DNA from: Bugula neritina | Taxonomy: Eukaryota > Bryozoa > Gymnolaemata > Cheilostomatida > Bugulidae | Assembly (NCBI GenBank): GCA_964035545.1 | Contig: OZ037767.1 | Location: 23,479,128 to 23,543,127 of the forward strand | Length of the DNA stretch: 64,000 nucleotides | Direction of reading: 5' to 3' | Part shown: positions 11,374 through 24,489 of the stretch, one piece after another | Position numbering within the stretch: position 1 is the stretch's first letter | Layout of the letters: each line of letters starts with the position of its first letter | Notes under the pieces: model-generated | Database searches by the model: none | What the model was told of the DNA's origin: nothing | What the model saw: only the letters and a program-made list of their open reading frames with translations | Made by a program: the position numbers and the translations under genes

Positions 11374-14300
11374 CAAGGAAGAGAGAAAGGCCCAAATGCT
11401 CAATAGAGTTCAACAATCAAAATATGAAAAAGAGTTGGCAAATATCTCAATTGAAAAGAGGTTTTCCCAGCATTCAGCTGGTTGCAACAAAAAGATGATG
11501 GAACAGAAGTTTAATTTAATCAATCAGAGCAGACAAAGAGTGGCTCAAGAAAAAACTCAGAGAAGAAATCTGGAAGAGGTTGTTATTATGTTACTTTATT
11601 TTTATACTTTGAAACATGTTTATGCTGTAGCATTTACTCTGAATAGAAGAGAATGGTACAACGTTGCCATATTTACAATGATCCATGCTAATGCATTTTT
11701 GCATCGCAGTAACTAGGCCCCTAGTGTAGCTTACAGTATATGCAGAACCAGCCAGTGCAAATAATTTTTATGGGACATTTTACGTATAATGAAGTGTTGA
11801 ATTGCAAAAATATATTCAATATTTCTCACTACCCAGATTCAGCTGATGGCAGAAAAATTCTTCACGGAGCAGAAGAAGCGGGATGCTCTTGCTTACCACC
11901 GATCAGAGACAGCTGATTTTATTGGCTCAATGACTGCCTCGAAGTTAAATCAACTTCTTCAAACGTCTCTCCCAGAAACCTTCATAGACAGGATGTTAGG
12001 TGAGTGACAGCAAACTCAACTGGCAGCATAGCAATATTTATTAATAGTATTTAGTAGTTACTACAAATTGATAATTTCTATAACTGTTTGCATGGTTTTT
12101 GTTTAATAAAATTTTCTTAGCACTTATAAACAATTAGCAACTCATTGAATTCCAGAAAACATCTACACTAAAAATAATTAAAATTACATTTAAAAGTTCA
12201 TGTTTTTATGCCTACATTTTAAAATGTTTCTATATGTCTATATGCTGATATGTTTACACGTTTTAAAGCTTATATACTTACATCATGTTTATACATTTAC
12301 AATTGTTATGCTTCTATGTTTATATTATGTTTTGATATGCCTTAATGTGCATATGTTTACATCATGTTTATGTGTTTATATTATGCTTATATGTTTGCTA
12401 TAGGACAAGAGAAAGCACGGCAGCAAAAACAACATAATGCAAAAACTTCAAAAGCTTTTCTTCAAGGAGTTCGACGTCCACGTACCTTTTTCGATCTAAT
12501 TCAGGTCTTAAGAGAAGAGGGCAGAATTAAAATGGGGCAGTTTGACATTGAGGATAAAACAGGTGATGGTGGAATTCCCAAAGTTAAAAGGCGGATACCT
12601 TTAGAAAGCAAGGTATAAGCTGACACTATTTTTGCACTCATGGTATTATAACCATGCAATAGTTTGCGTATGCAGTGTAGAAATGTTCCTACTGTGTATG
12701 CATAATATAGGTGTTCTGTCACCTCATTACTATTATATAGTCCTAATATCACTCTCAAGTGTCTTCTGCAGTTAGATGGAATGAAAAGCAATAATCTACT
12801 GAGATAATTAAAAACTCAACAACTATTATTACAGAATACAAGTAGCTTATCATAAAGATGGTAGTGTTATGGGACATACTGCGGTATTATAATGGACACA
12901 TCTAATATAGTATTATGGTGTATAGTGTATACACAGCAGTGTTATAATGTACATGCAGCAGTGTTATACTGTGCGCATATCAGTGTTATAATGTATATGC
13001 AGTAGTATTATGGTGTGTATCCAACAAGTCTCATAATATTTGCCATAGTGTCATAGTGTCATAGTCCATGTGTCATATGTATATCATGCATATGTCAATA
13101 GTGTCACAGTGTCATAGTTAATGTGTCATATTTTGAAAGGTGCAGTTCCATAATGTTTGCTTCTCAAAGAAAAGTTTAGATTTAATAATTAATTAATTAA
13201 TCCATTAATCATCAATAATTACTTATAAAGTTAATATTGTTCCATCAAAATATTTCAACTGCCACCCCCTCCCCTATTACCATTACCTGAAAGTTGTTAT
13301 CTCACTAGCTGATATTTCTGCTTAAGTATAGTAACCATAGCCACAATGATAATTTAATTTATTTCTTGATACTTATGGTGTGAAAGCTAGAAGATGGTGA
13401 AAATGAGTTTGTTAGTGCAGCTTAATACATTGGCAGAGGTATGGAAAGTTAGAAAATTAACGTTGTATTCTACCTTCACTATGTTTAGCAAACATTGACC
13501 CCTATAGGGCTTTTAAACTGCAAAGACAGAATTAAAACTTAAAACATATCAGTTTTGAAAATCAATAAGACTAGTAACGATGTTTTAGTATACGTTTCAC
13601 TCGAATGTATGGTTTCCAAGGCCTGGTGTTTGTAAATATATAAAAACAAACAGATATTATAGGAATTGCCTTTCTCTAAAGAATAGGATTATAAAGCAAT
13701 GCTTAAATTAACAATTACAAAGAGACTAGAAAAGTTGATTCTTAAATACTCTACTGTTGAGTATTAGCACAGGCATCTGCAATATCCTGTTTGTAATTGC
13801 ATAGGGTTAGGTACCAGGATAATATTTGATTAGCTAAGCTTTGGCAATCACTTGTTTCTAAAAGGCGATTGTCAAACAAACGATTAATTTTGCAAATAAG
13901 TTTCATATTCCTCCAGTTTCACATGTGATTAGGAAGAAGTTTGATATGGCAGCTGCCAGGTTTGGTTGGTCAGAAATACAGACTATACAAGATTGTGATT
14001 TTCTCAAATTAATATACTAAATTATTAACGATTATGTTATTAATTAGTTGACATTTATTCCAGGTGCATAGTTTCAAATATGTGTTCAAATACCTTAAGT
14101 ACAGACCCAATCTATTTATTTGTTTCAATTCACTTTTCACCTTACTGTATATAGTCTAATAATATATCTTATATCTTATATTTGTCCACCATGGTGATGA
14201 ATAGTTCCCAGTTGTATAGCATTTTCTATAAAGTTGAGCAATACTGATTTGCCTCAATTTCTATTCATTACTTAAATTGTGAAGATTGCATTAGGCCTTA

Positions 14301-15171
14301 AAGGAAACTAAATTATTTTCAGGTTGTAGACTGGTGGTAAAGCTGAGGGAGAAAAAATATATTTCTTTTAATTTTAGTTGCGATGGCGAAGGGTGTTTGA
14401 CCTGATGGTTAAGAAACACAAACAGGAAAAGGAAGCAGCAAAACACACAAATGTAGATTCATTAGTTGTGGCTCCTCAAATCAGCATACTGAAACGAGCA
14501 ACAACTTGCCTTGGTACCAGCAGACACTTCAGGGGCCTAAGTCTATCTGCTTGCCAACGAACTTCAGCAAAACCAATTCGTAAGCTATTATTTCTCATAT
14601 TTATTGATTAGAGCCTTTGGCTTAGTGACCAAGAAGTCATGGGCTCCAGCCCCAGCAAAGGCCATTGGTGATGTAAGAAAGAATATCCAGTCACAATTGC
14701 TCTTGTGTCCCATCTGAATAAGTCCTTAGCCCGATTTAACAAAAAACCTTTCCATCAGGGGTTCCCACAGGGATGGCGCCTTTAAACTTGTGTGAGTGAG
14801 TTTTATATATAACTTCTGATATCTAAAATTAAAAAGTAATCGTTTCAGAAAATAAATTATGTGTACAACTATGTGTATGTTAGTGCTCTTCAAGTATATA
14901 CATCATATACAACTATGATCAGAAGACACTACGCTAGCATAATTCTTAATCTAACATTCATTATTATACAGAGAGGCGTTGCTGGAGCTCCGTGAGGCCA
15001 GTTCAGAACTCAGTTGCTTTGTGCGCAGACCCGAAGAAAAGAATAGAAAATTTACTACTTTGTGAAGAAATGACTCAGCTAAAAATGCGAATGAAATTAA
15101 ACCAATACTACCGGTCCTTAGAGCATGCCCCCAAACTTGATGCTAATTTTGTATCTATTACTTCTTTTTAA
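11374..15171 (+). CDS. Unrecognised basic coiled-coil protein, 5 exons (5' end missing)
   Basis: Exons: 11374-about 11578, 11837-11999, 12404-12612, 14378-14579, 14972-15171 (stop TAA 15169-15171). Junction phases agree. The product is highly charged and helical (YEKELANISIEKRF, SRQRVAQEKTQRRN, KKHKQEKEAAKH) and ends in KLDANFVSITSF, with no enzymatic motif visible. The first exon listed begins in mid-codon after an AG acceptor, so at least one upstream exon is missing, unless ATG in the QMLNR stretch is the start and earlier exons are untranslated. The donor after LEE (11579, GTTGTT) is weak and this boundary is the least certain. The last intron holds a SINE. I cannot assign a family; structural or ciliary roles would be guesses. 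Confidence 0.68.
12864..13130. repeat. Degenerate minisatellite (gtgttataatgta / gtgtcatagt)
   Basis: Imperfect repeats of a roughly 35-bp unit containing gtgttataatgtacatgca run to about 13030 and are followed by short catagtgtcatagtg repeats. They lie in the intron after the 12404-12612 exon, about 250 nt from its donor. Confidence 0.55.
14605..14810 (+). mobile_element. tRNA-derived SINE, copy A (diverged)
   Basis: It aligns by eye to the copies at 63898-64000 and 59450-59600. Shared parts are ttagagc, then a region matching the other copy's B box but decayed (gggctccagccccag), aaaggccattggtgatgt, and a tail containing cctttccatcaggggttc. It lies in the last intron of the coiled-coil gene in the same orientation. 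Confidence 0.75.
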
Positions 15172-15459
15172 ATGTCAAAAAAATTTTTGTTTCTGATGAG
15201 ACAGATACTAGTTGTAAAAAGTTTTTCTGCTATGAGGTCAAATTAAAAATATGTCATTTATATTATATGCTAATATTAGATTTTTATTAAAAATGGGGTT
15301 AAATTCCAAATTTTTTTTTATTGTTTTTCACAGATTTCTATTTCTATGGTTTTACCAAATTTTCTTTAGCTGTGCAAGTATAAAAGTAGGCCATATAGTA
15401 TTAGCTATCTGAAACAAGTGCCAACTTATAAGTTTGAGGTTTATTTTAGAGACAACTTT

Positions 15460-15461
<2 letters not shown>

Positions 15462-15495
<34 letters not shown>
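15462..15495. repeat. (TA)n microsatellite
   Basis: About 17 uninterrupted TA dinucleotides, about 290 nt after the stop codon of the coiled-coil gene. It is probably in or near its 3' UTR. Confidence 0.95.
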
Positions 15496-15498
<3 letters not shown>

Positions 15499-16279
15499 TA
15501 TGCTGCTGTTTCCTTTTACTTGAAAGTTTCAGTAAAACTAACAAACAGAATTCAATTCTTTTACAAAAGAATTGAATGTTCATCAGTGTCCTTTGGCAGG
15601 CAGCTAGATTGGTGTCTGGCACATGTGTTTTGTTGCTACACTTCTGCCAAGATGACTTATAACACATGTTATGGCCATATCTGTGAAAGGTCATGTCAGT
15701 ATAAAGCTGTTTTTTGCAGTTTGATTATAATTTTATTGCTTAGAGTGTTTTTTAAGTGTTTTTACTATTCCTTTGTTCCTAATATGTTCTAGTCATAGTC
15801 TAGCAGTCTAACTTCTGTATTATTTGTAAAAATATTACTTATATTTATAATATCCACTATCGTGTATAAAATTAGTTTTTAATTATAATTAATTATTATA
15901 GTAAATTGGAAATATGTAATTTTTTGTGCACAATTCTGCAAAATCTCACTACCATATTATAATAAAGATGAAAGCTGCAAAAGATAGTTAGGAAATTGTA
16001 TGTGTTTTGATAAGATAACTTCAAGTTTAAAAAACGAAAATATCTGACTTTACAAATTATGTGCTTATAGGTTTTGAGCCTGTAATACTTTCAATTGTAC
16101 CTACGATACTGTTTATGTAAGTTGTTTGCCTATTGTACGTAATTGGCATTACATAAATGACAACATGTATATTTAAACACTATACACACTATATAAACTA
16201 TATACACTATATGCAATAAATGTGCACGTAGTGTTCGTACTATGTGCACACCATAAACACTGGGTACACACACTATCAT

Positions 16280-16533
<254 letters not shown>

Positions 16534-19342
16534 CCTTCTGTCAGGTGTTTGTTTGGACAATATCCTTAGCACAACCTGCTCAGTTGGGTTCTTGACAGTA
16601 GAAAAGAAACGTGTGCAGTTATCAATAACAACTTTTGAATTAGTAGGTTTGGGATTTATCTAAAATGACTTTAGACTTTAAACATTAATTGCTGCCACGC
16701 AAGTTATTCACATTTAATGAAACTACTGTTTAGCCTATAATACCCATTGAGATTAATGTCAGACCAGTAAACAAGCTGGACCTCATTCATGACACCTTAG
16801 ATATTAGAGCATATAGTCCATTGAAAGCTGACAGTTCTGGCTAATGACTTATGGAATCAATTCTTCAAGATGCTGTTGTACAAAAGCAGTCATTTACTTC
16901 GAAATTTAACTGCCATGAATTTACATATTAATGCTTCAAGGATCAATGATGGGCTAGTGTTTAATAGTAACATTTTGCATTAGCTGCCAAACAATTGTAG
17001 CTAGTGTTTGTATGTATATATATGTTATCTATACAAACATCTGTTTAATGAACTGTCAAACCGAAACACAGGCATCAAACATATAGAATGGTTTCAAGAA
17101 TTAAACAAAAGACTTGAATTTTTCTATTTTGACAATCACAGCGTCTCCATTGAATGACAAACTTAATCAAACTTTCTTAAGCATAAATAATGCTATTGTT
17201 GCAATTGAAAGCTTGTCGGAGTTTCAGATTAAAGATAAGGTATTTATGAAATAGAGAGATAGCATTTCCATGTGGCTTGTGACCATTGAATAGTGAAATG
17301 AAGCTGATATGATCTGAATTATTAACCAGAATAGCTTTGGCAAGCAAGCTAGATGGTTGGGTAAGTTACTCTACAAGCTTGTAAGAATTTTTTTAGCTGC
17401 AGTATTTGTAATATATTGGCATATTTTATTATATAATGTACAGTATACTTTTAGCACCACGTTGACATTGGCTTTCATACCATTTATATACAAGTCATAA
17501 AATTTTTATCACGCCATCTTGAGTCCATTTGGAGAATTCTGCCAAATTTATATACCTGAGTGTGCATATCCTAATCTCAACTTACATTCCTTTATTAAAC
17601 CTAAATGATTGAAACAAATTGCTAACCTCCAGCCACCATTTGCAAACTTTTTGGAATTTTATTTTAACTTTGTTGAAGATTATTGCAAATTTGCCCGCAA
17701 CTAGCAGCAGTTTTCCGTCTTGGTGTCGTGGAAAGGAAGAGTTGCTTTGTTTATTTGTGTTGTTAGAAATTCAAGCTAGGTAGCGTAGCTTGAAATATTT
17801 GGCAAATATATATTTTGAATATAATTGCATATAATTACAGTAATTTAACAGTGCCATTGCTTGGCTTACCTCTTGTTATAATAACATATAAGAAGAAAAT
17901 TGCTCTATTTTATGAAGCGTATAATACATTTTCATCAGAGATAAGCATGTACTCACTTACAGATAATGATTATTATGTATAATATCACCAACTTTAATGC
18001 CTCATTAATTATTATGTTATTTGGTACGCCTGTTAGAACTGCCACCAGGCCACCCCTACTTTTCTTGTCAGATTAAGTAGGGTTAGGGCTATGTTAAGTC
18101 AGGCAGTGTTGACAATTATAGAGGCTAGCAAGACAGGTCTCTCTGGGGAATAGCGGGCTAAGTAGGCTGAATAATAACATAATCTATTAGTTTGTTATTC
18201 TCTTGCTTGCATGGGTCATACGAGTGATTATTGAACACCAACAGTGCAGCATAGTCTAGCTACAATGAAGTTGTTGGTCTCTTCATCAGGTAAATATTAG
18301 CAGGTATTATAGCTGCATTATGCCTTTTTATGTTGATAATGAAAACTCTGTAATAGATAAACTGACAATATATTGCTAATGCAAAAACACTGGTTGCTAT
18401 GCGGGTAAGAATGAAAGAACTGTAGCTCAGATGTGAACTGGTTTCTAAAAATAGCTGCCGATACTTCTTTCTAGGCTGATGGTTTAAATATGTTTTATTA
18501 CGAAACCAGACAACCTCTTCTGCCAAAAAACATCTGCTCAGACTTCATGAATACAAATGTAATATAAAACATCTTTTTATATCAGAATAAGTCATTACAG
18601 TATCAGTCTGAAGATTTTCATTTGTTGTAAATAACCTGTTATTCAGTATTCACTTATTGCTAACATTTGGCTAACATGACTACAGCTAATAGAAATTCTC
18701 AGTGATTTTTTGTACTAGTCTACAAAAATAAGTTAAATAGTTATCTACTCATGAAATAAATATTTTAGTATGTTTTTATAAAGGGAATATTTCTAGCTAG
18801 GCGTCTTCTCAAACTTACCTTCGTAGAAGAGATTAAATAATTACAAAAGCTGCACATGACAATATTATAGAATTACTAGCCAGACGTGTTTTGACTTCAT
18901 CAAGTCATACATTTTACTTCCTAGCAGCTTGTTTAGTCTAGAAAGAACTATAAATCAGTTCTGATATTTTAGAATAATATGTCAAATATCTAACTCTTAT
19001 TTGTGATATTCTAAATTATTAGGCTTAACTCAAAATTCAAACAAAATAAATGAATTGATTATAAGAGAAACAAAGCAATGGCATATCAGGGGCTGCTTCT
19101 TTTAAGCAATCATTATTTCTACTAAAAATATTGGGATGGGCTGCATTATATGCAACTTGAAATCCCATCAGTATAATCAGAGACATTCAATGTAATACGC
19201 TGAAGTATAAAGGTCAGTCAGTTTATATTTTTGGGGATGGGCATAAAATATTAGTAAAATTAAAATCTAAATTCTATTGATAACCTCCCACTGATAGTTT
19301 TATAGTTCACTTAGGTCATATAGATAACTGCTTTAACCACAA

Positions 19343-19478
19343 TTTATTCATTGATACTATATTGATTCATTGAAAATATATTGATTTATTGAAACTATAT
19401 TGATTCATTGATATTATATTGATTCATTGAAACTATATTGATTCATTGATACTATATTGATTCATTGATATTATATTG
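19343..19478. repeat. 24-bp tandem array (attgatactatattgattc)
   Basis: Five to six imperfect head-to-tail copies of a unit made from attgat[a]ctatattgattc plus attga. Units vary between gatactat, gaaactat and gatattat. Intergenic. Confidence 0.9.
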
Positions 19479-20725
19479 TTACTTGGCTTACTTCCCCCTG
19501 AAAAAGATTGTTTCTTTTGCTTGAGATTTAACCAAAAAGATATAGTTATCCAAAACAAAAACCAAGCTTTGAAAATTGAATTTGATATTCATGTTTTTGC
19601 TGTGGTTTTTGATGACCTGTTGACACAGACTTTCAAGATTTTAGCAATAAAAAGTTGTTTTGGGGAATGGCTTATTGTTAAAGTTAGATGTTATTTATTC
19701 CCAACCTGTCTGGGATAGAAAAGTATACTCCCAGGGCAAGTGTAGCTTTTTTTCCCTGATAATAAATGCATAGAGGAGGCTGTTCTTTGTTAACTCACTT
19801 CAATAGCATAGATGATATGTGCTGATTCTCGTGATAAGACTCTACTTTCTCATAGGGACTTACTTAAATATATAGTCCTAGCTACTTTTTACTAATATTT
19901 CAGTAAATAAACTTGAATTATTAAATATAAGTATATTTTATATTCTATACAGTTTCTTCTAGACACGTAATAAAACACCTGATTAATGTAAAGTTATAAA
20001 CTCCTAATGTAAGACTAGGTAGATATGCTCTAAACTACTAGCTGCCTCTCTCCATGCACAGCTTTATGTAATTTGATAATTATTAACAAATTGATTCTTA
20101 GAATCTCACAAGTTACTATATATAAGTTAATATAACTATAGAGACGGTAATGGACTTTAGTTAGCACAACAAAATTGTTTTTTTAAAGTAAAATGCATAG
20201 TTATATCTTTTTCCAACAACTAAACCAGCTTGCCAAAGTATGTTCTCTACTAATTGCTATAATTTATAGGTATGCTATTATTTAGTAATAGCATAGTCCG
20301 TAGAACATTGATGCAGGCTTAGGATTATCTCTATAAATCCTAAACCTTGTAAAATAGCAATAGGTTTATATCATTATGCCCAACCCATAAACACCCCCAG
20401 TATTTTGCTCATTAATAATGGAAGATAACCAGTAAAACTTTTAGCTTAGGATTGGGCAATCTTCAGACGTGGAAATTACTGTCAAAACAGTTGGCAGCAC
20501 CGAATAAATGACAAAATAAATACAAATATAAAGTTATTAGAATGTGAGTTAGGGCATTGGCTTCCAGTCAACCATCCCCTTATCTTATAGAAGTGAATTC
20601 TCATATCACAGTCTATCACTGTGAACTTTGTACTTTTTGTATATTCTATATCATTTTGTTGCGTAATATCAACAGTAAGTTGTAGCAAGTCACTAGTCCT
20701 ACCATGTTGTGGCTTATACGATTTT

Positions 20726-20984
20726 AGGTAAAAATGGCACAGATAATAGTATGGCACAGGTAATAATGGCACAGGTAAATATGGTACAAATGGAAAAATA
20801 GGTAAAGATGGCACACTGATGTTAAATTTGCCCAAACTCTAAAACTGAAGTAGATGCAGCAATGGAGAGATTGAGAAAACCCAAACCCAATCCCCCAGCC
20901 ACCACCCTATATTGACAATGTGCCATTTTTACCTAATTTTTTATTTGTGCCATTATTACCAGACACCGGCGCATATTTTACCTA
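20726..20984 (-). repeat. Dispersed G-rich / TGTGCCATTTTTACC repeat, copy 2, with inverted arm
   Basis: Read on the minus strand, 20905 to 20726 repeats the layout at 11087-11241: a G-rich stretch (gattgggtttggg), gcaaatttaacatcagtgtg, then degenerate tgtgccat[n]ttacc units. On the plus strand 20915-20984 there is a second array of tgtgccatttttacc units in the opposite direction. The locus is therefore a head-to-head inverted repeat around a C-rich centre. Confidence 0.7.
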
Positions 20985-23340
20985 GGTCAGATGGACAGCA
21001 CTTGATGCTCACCATTGAGAGTTTCTATTTTCCTATAGCCAAGTCTTCCAGGCAGTTAGGTAGCATTACATTATTCAACAGCTTAATTACATACATCTGC
21101 CTCTACTTCTTCTCCCCAGCAAATTACCACCTTTCCGACATAACCAGGTAGATGGAATGCTAATTTGTGATGAACCAGTGCATTTAATTGCTGGTCTGGA
21201 AATTGAGTTCAGAGCCATTATTTTACTTTGTAGGTGTAATTTAATGGTTACAACTTTTCTTTGAAATGGCTGAGACTGTACATCAGATTAAGTTAGTATG
21301 TTGCAGAGACCAATTCGAAAGACAGTTTCATTTAATTTCAACTTGCCAGCTAGAAATATCCTAACGTGAAGTAGTAAAAGAAATGTTATTTGAGAATTAT
21401 GAGAAATGATGACATATTTAAAAACTATAAAAAAGAATCTTGTTCAAAAAGTCAACACCACTCAACTTATACCTTTAAATTTACTGTTTGTTACTGAAAA
21501 TAACTGTTTGTAGAAAAAGAATCATTTGGATTTTTATGAGGTTGTGAGATTATATAGGCTATGTTATATATAAAACAATATGTATAAAATAAATAATATA
21601 CGTAATAAAATACTCATATAAGGCATACCATATTATACTAAAATATTATAGGGATTAAATTTGGGAAAGCTACTATACTATAGTACCTGAAGAGTGCAGC
21701 ACGCTGTACAAAACTACCCTCTAAATTTTCCATTAATAAATAACTGACTTTAAAAAAATTTCTAGTATACTACAAGCTCTATCCCAGTCTTGCTGCATTT
21801 ATAATAGAATTAACATTTCTTGGATATCTAAAGGCATTTTATTACCGGGTAGGCAAAGAGTCATAATATATAACCTAATCAACAAAGTTTTTCATCTCTG
21901 TGGGGATTGGGGACCATGCAATGCCACAGCAATTAACAGTTCCAGGCTATTTGGAGCCATATATGTTCAAGATTTACCAAAGACCTACAATTTTGAAAAC
22001 AAATCCGGTTATTTTACACATTCTGATTGTTTTTATACCAAGAGGCAGGGTTTCCAGACTACAGTGTAGACACTACATCATAGTTCCTGGATGTTTTCCT
22101 AAGAGTGCACTTAGGTTCAACTACTGAATGATAGAATAATTGAGGGAGGGTTTGAACCTATCCCATATTGCTGTCTAAGTAAAAATAATATTGCTCTTTG
22201 GCTAAGACTAATGATTCTGGCAGCTCCTAATGACATACATGTAGACAAAAACAATCATAATTGTTGGCATCGGATGTGTGTTTGATGATGCAGTTCTCAT
22301 CATAACTTCATTCATGAGCCAAGTAGCTAGTATAGTAGTATTCAGTACCGTTGATGCTGGGGAAGTGACAACTACGTGTTGACAAGACAGCAAACCAGTT
22401 TGGAGTTTACAGAATATCAAAGTAAAACACTAGTAAGGTAACTTGAGAACTTACAGTAGATACATCATTATTTAACAAGCTGTTGGGTGACTCGACAATC
22501 TTCAACTTTGTGACTGTTAGTAGGTACGTTGAATTTCCATCTGAGAAAATTCTCAACAAAATAATAATTACAGTTGTTGGTGATTCATGTGAAAGTAACG
22601 CTATGCTACTTTTTTTTGGCGAAACTTGGGTAGTAGAAGACTTGAACTGTCTTCTTAATCTTAAAACAGACCTATAGTTGTATATTAATGTTTAAAAGCA
22701 GCTCTAAGTATATAATAATAATAATGTGATGTAGTGATTGACTTTTAAAAATCATTCAGCACATAGCTATAAACAGAGTTTTGAGTACAATATAAAGTCT
22801 AATTCAAAAATTGCTTTTGACATTTTAAGCTTTATTGGTACCATTGAGTTTTTTTATTTGCGTAAAATTCAACCTGCTTGTAGACTAATATATTTGTTTC
22901 TTATTTGAAGCATAAGACTAAGAGGGCTGTTTTTGGATACTAAATAGCACGCAAATAAAAGTTTTGTGTTAAAGCAAATGTCTTTCTTGGAGCATATAAT
23001 AAACATGGCTGTCACTAGAAGGCATTTTTCAATTTAACTTTTTTGCAGAGTTATTTTTCTCAGTTTATAAACTTATATGAATGTTGAAGATAGTCCTTAA
23101 TTATATTATCATTCAACATATTATACTAGTTACTATTAGTAATTATTATGTAACGTCTATTATCACATATCTCGAGCATCTAATGCTAGTTTATAATTTT
23201 TGGTTTAGCATTTAAGTTTAGCCTTCAGAGTGTGGTACTTGCTTTATTTCACAATCAGACAACTTTTCATGCTGAAAATATTCTATAGAACTAGTGGCTA
23301 TTTGAAAAAACCTGCAACATCTTCTATAATCTATACTGAC

Positions 23341-23422
23341 ACATCGCATAGTAACACATTTATAGAGACATTGCGTAGTAACACATTTATAGAGGCATTG
23401 CATAGTAACACATTGTAAAGTG
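23341..23422. repeat. 27-bp tandem repeat, 3 copies
   Basis: Units start at 23341, 23368 and 23395, each containing catagtaacacat or a close variant. Intergenic. Confidence 0.85.
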
Positions 23423-24489
23423 ACACATTGACTAGTCACACAATACAATGGTAGTTTAAAAGCAAGATTTTGAGTTGGTTGGTTTTTGAAAATTAATTAA
23501 ACATTAAACCTTATCATTAATTATTTTATGTCTTTTTAATAAGATTGGTGGCCTTGTAACAACTGATAGCACCCAAAAGATTCTCTTAGTGCTCTTCCTG
23601 TGAAATATTAGTCATATCATAAATATTCTCATTTGATATTGGGCTAGTACTATGGGCTCTTATATTTTAGGTGGCTATCAGTTATACAAGAAATAGTTAT
23701 TGCATCCTCAGTTCCACAAATACTTCTTTAGTTTTGCTTAGTAAAGGTGCTGATTTGAATGATGCATGTCAACTTGCAGACACTGCTAGCATTAAAATAT
23801 ACACTACAATACCTGTGGACTGCAGTATTAGACTAATATTCCTGGGCTGCGAAGGGTATTTTGTTAAATCAAGGATTGAAAAGAGCAATCAGTGATGTGT
23901 TTACTAACTGCAGGAAACCTAATTTATTAATATTTGTAGATGAAAAGATAAATTTTATAGGTTTTATAAAGCTTAGACCCCTGGAGGATTAGAATTATAG
24001 CATATGACAATCTAATCAAACCATAAAGTAACAACTTTAATCTTGCTTAGTACAACTAATTAGAAAATCTGTAAACCTGCTTGCAAATCTAGACTAAAGT
24101 ATGTAAATGTGCAACATTGGAATGAGACTATACCAAATGCTAATGTGAATTAATTTGAACTTTAAACCCAACCGGAAGAAAATCTAACCAAATTCATATT
24201 TTACAGGTTAGACTGAAAAATAAGTTTATTGGATTGCAATTACTGCAGGGTATGCAGTTGTTTGTGTGTATATAATCATTATGTGGTTATATTAAGAAAG
24301 TACTAGTGGTTATATAACTAGCTGCTGCTGTATTGGTGAACCTAGATCTTCACCAACACCTGCATTGCAGTGCATGAACTAAGTCAGCTTGTGTATAGAA
24401 CAAAGTCTTTATGTTTTGTAGATGGAGGATGTTATGAGGTCAAAGGAAATCCCTAAATAGTTGTTAGAAACAACACCCCAGCGTGTACC

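Noticed and set aside
15520-15640. Small inverted repeat (attcaattcttttacaaaag region) as a MITE
   Set aside because: Arms of only about 13 bp with no target duplication.
22208-22677. ORFs on both strands near 22.2-22.7 kb
   Set aside because: No family resemblance and no consistent exon chain; likely chance.
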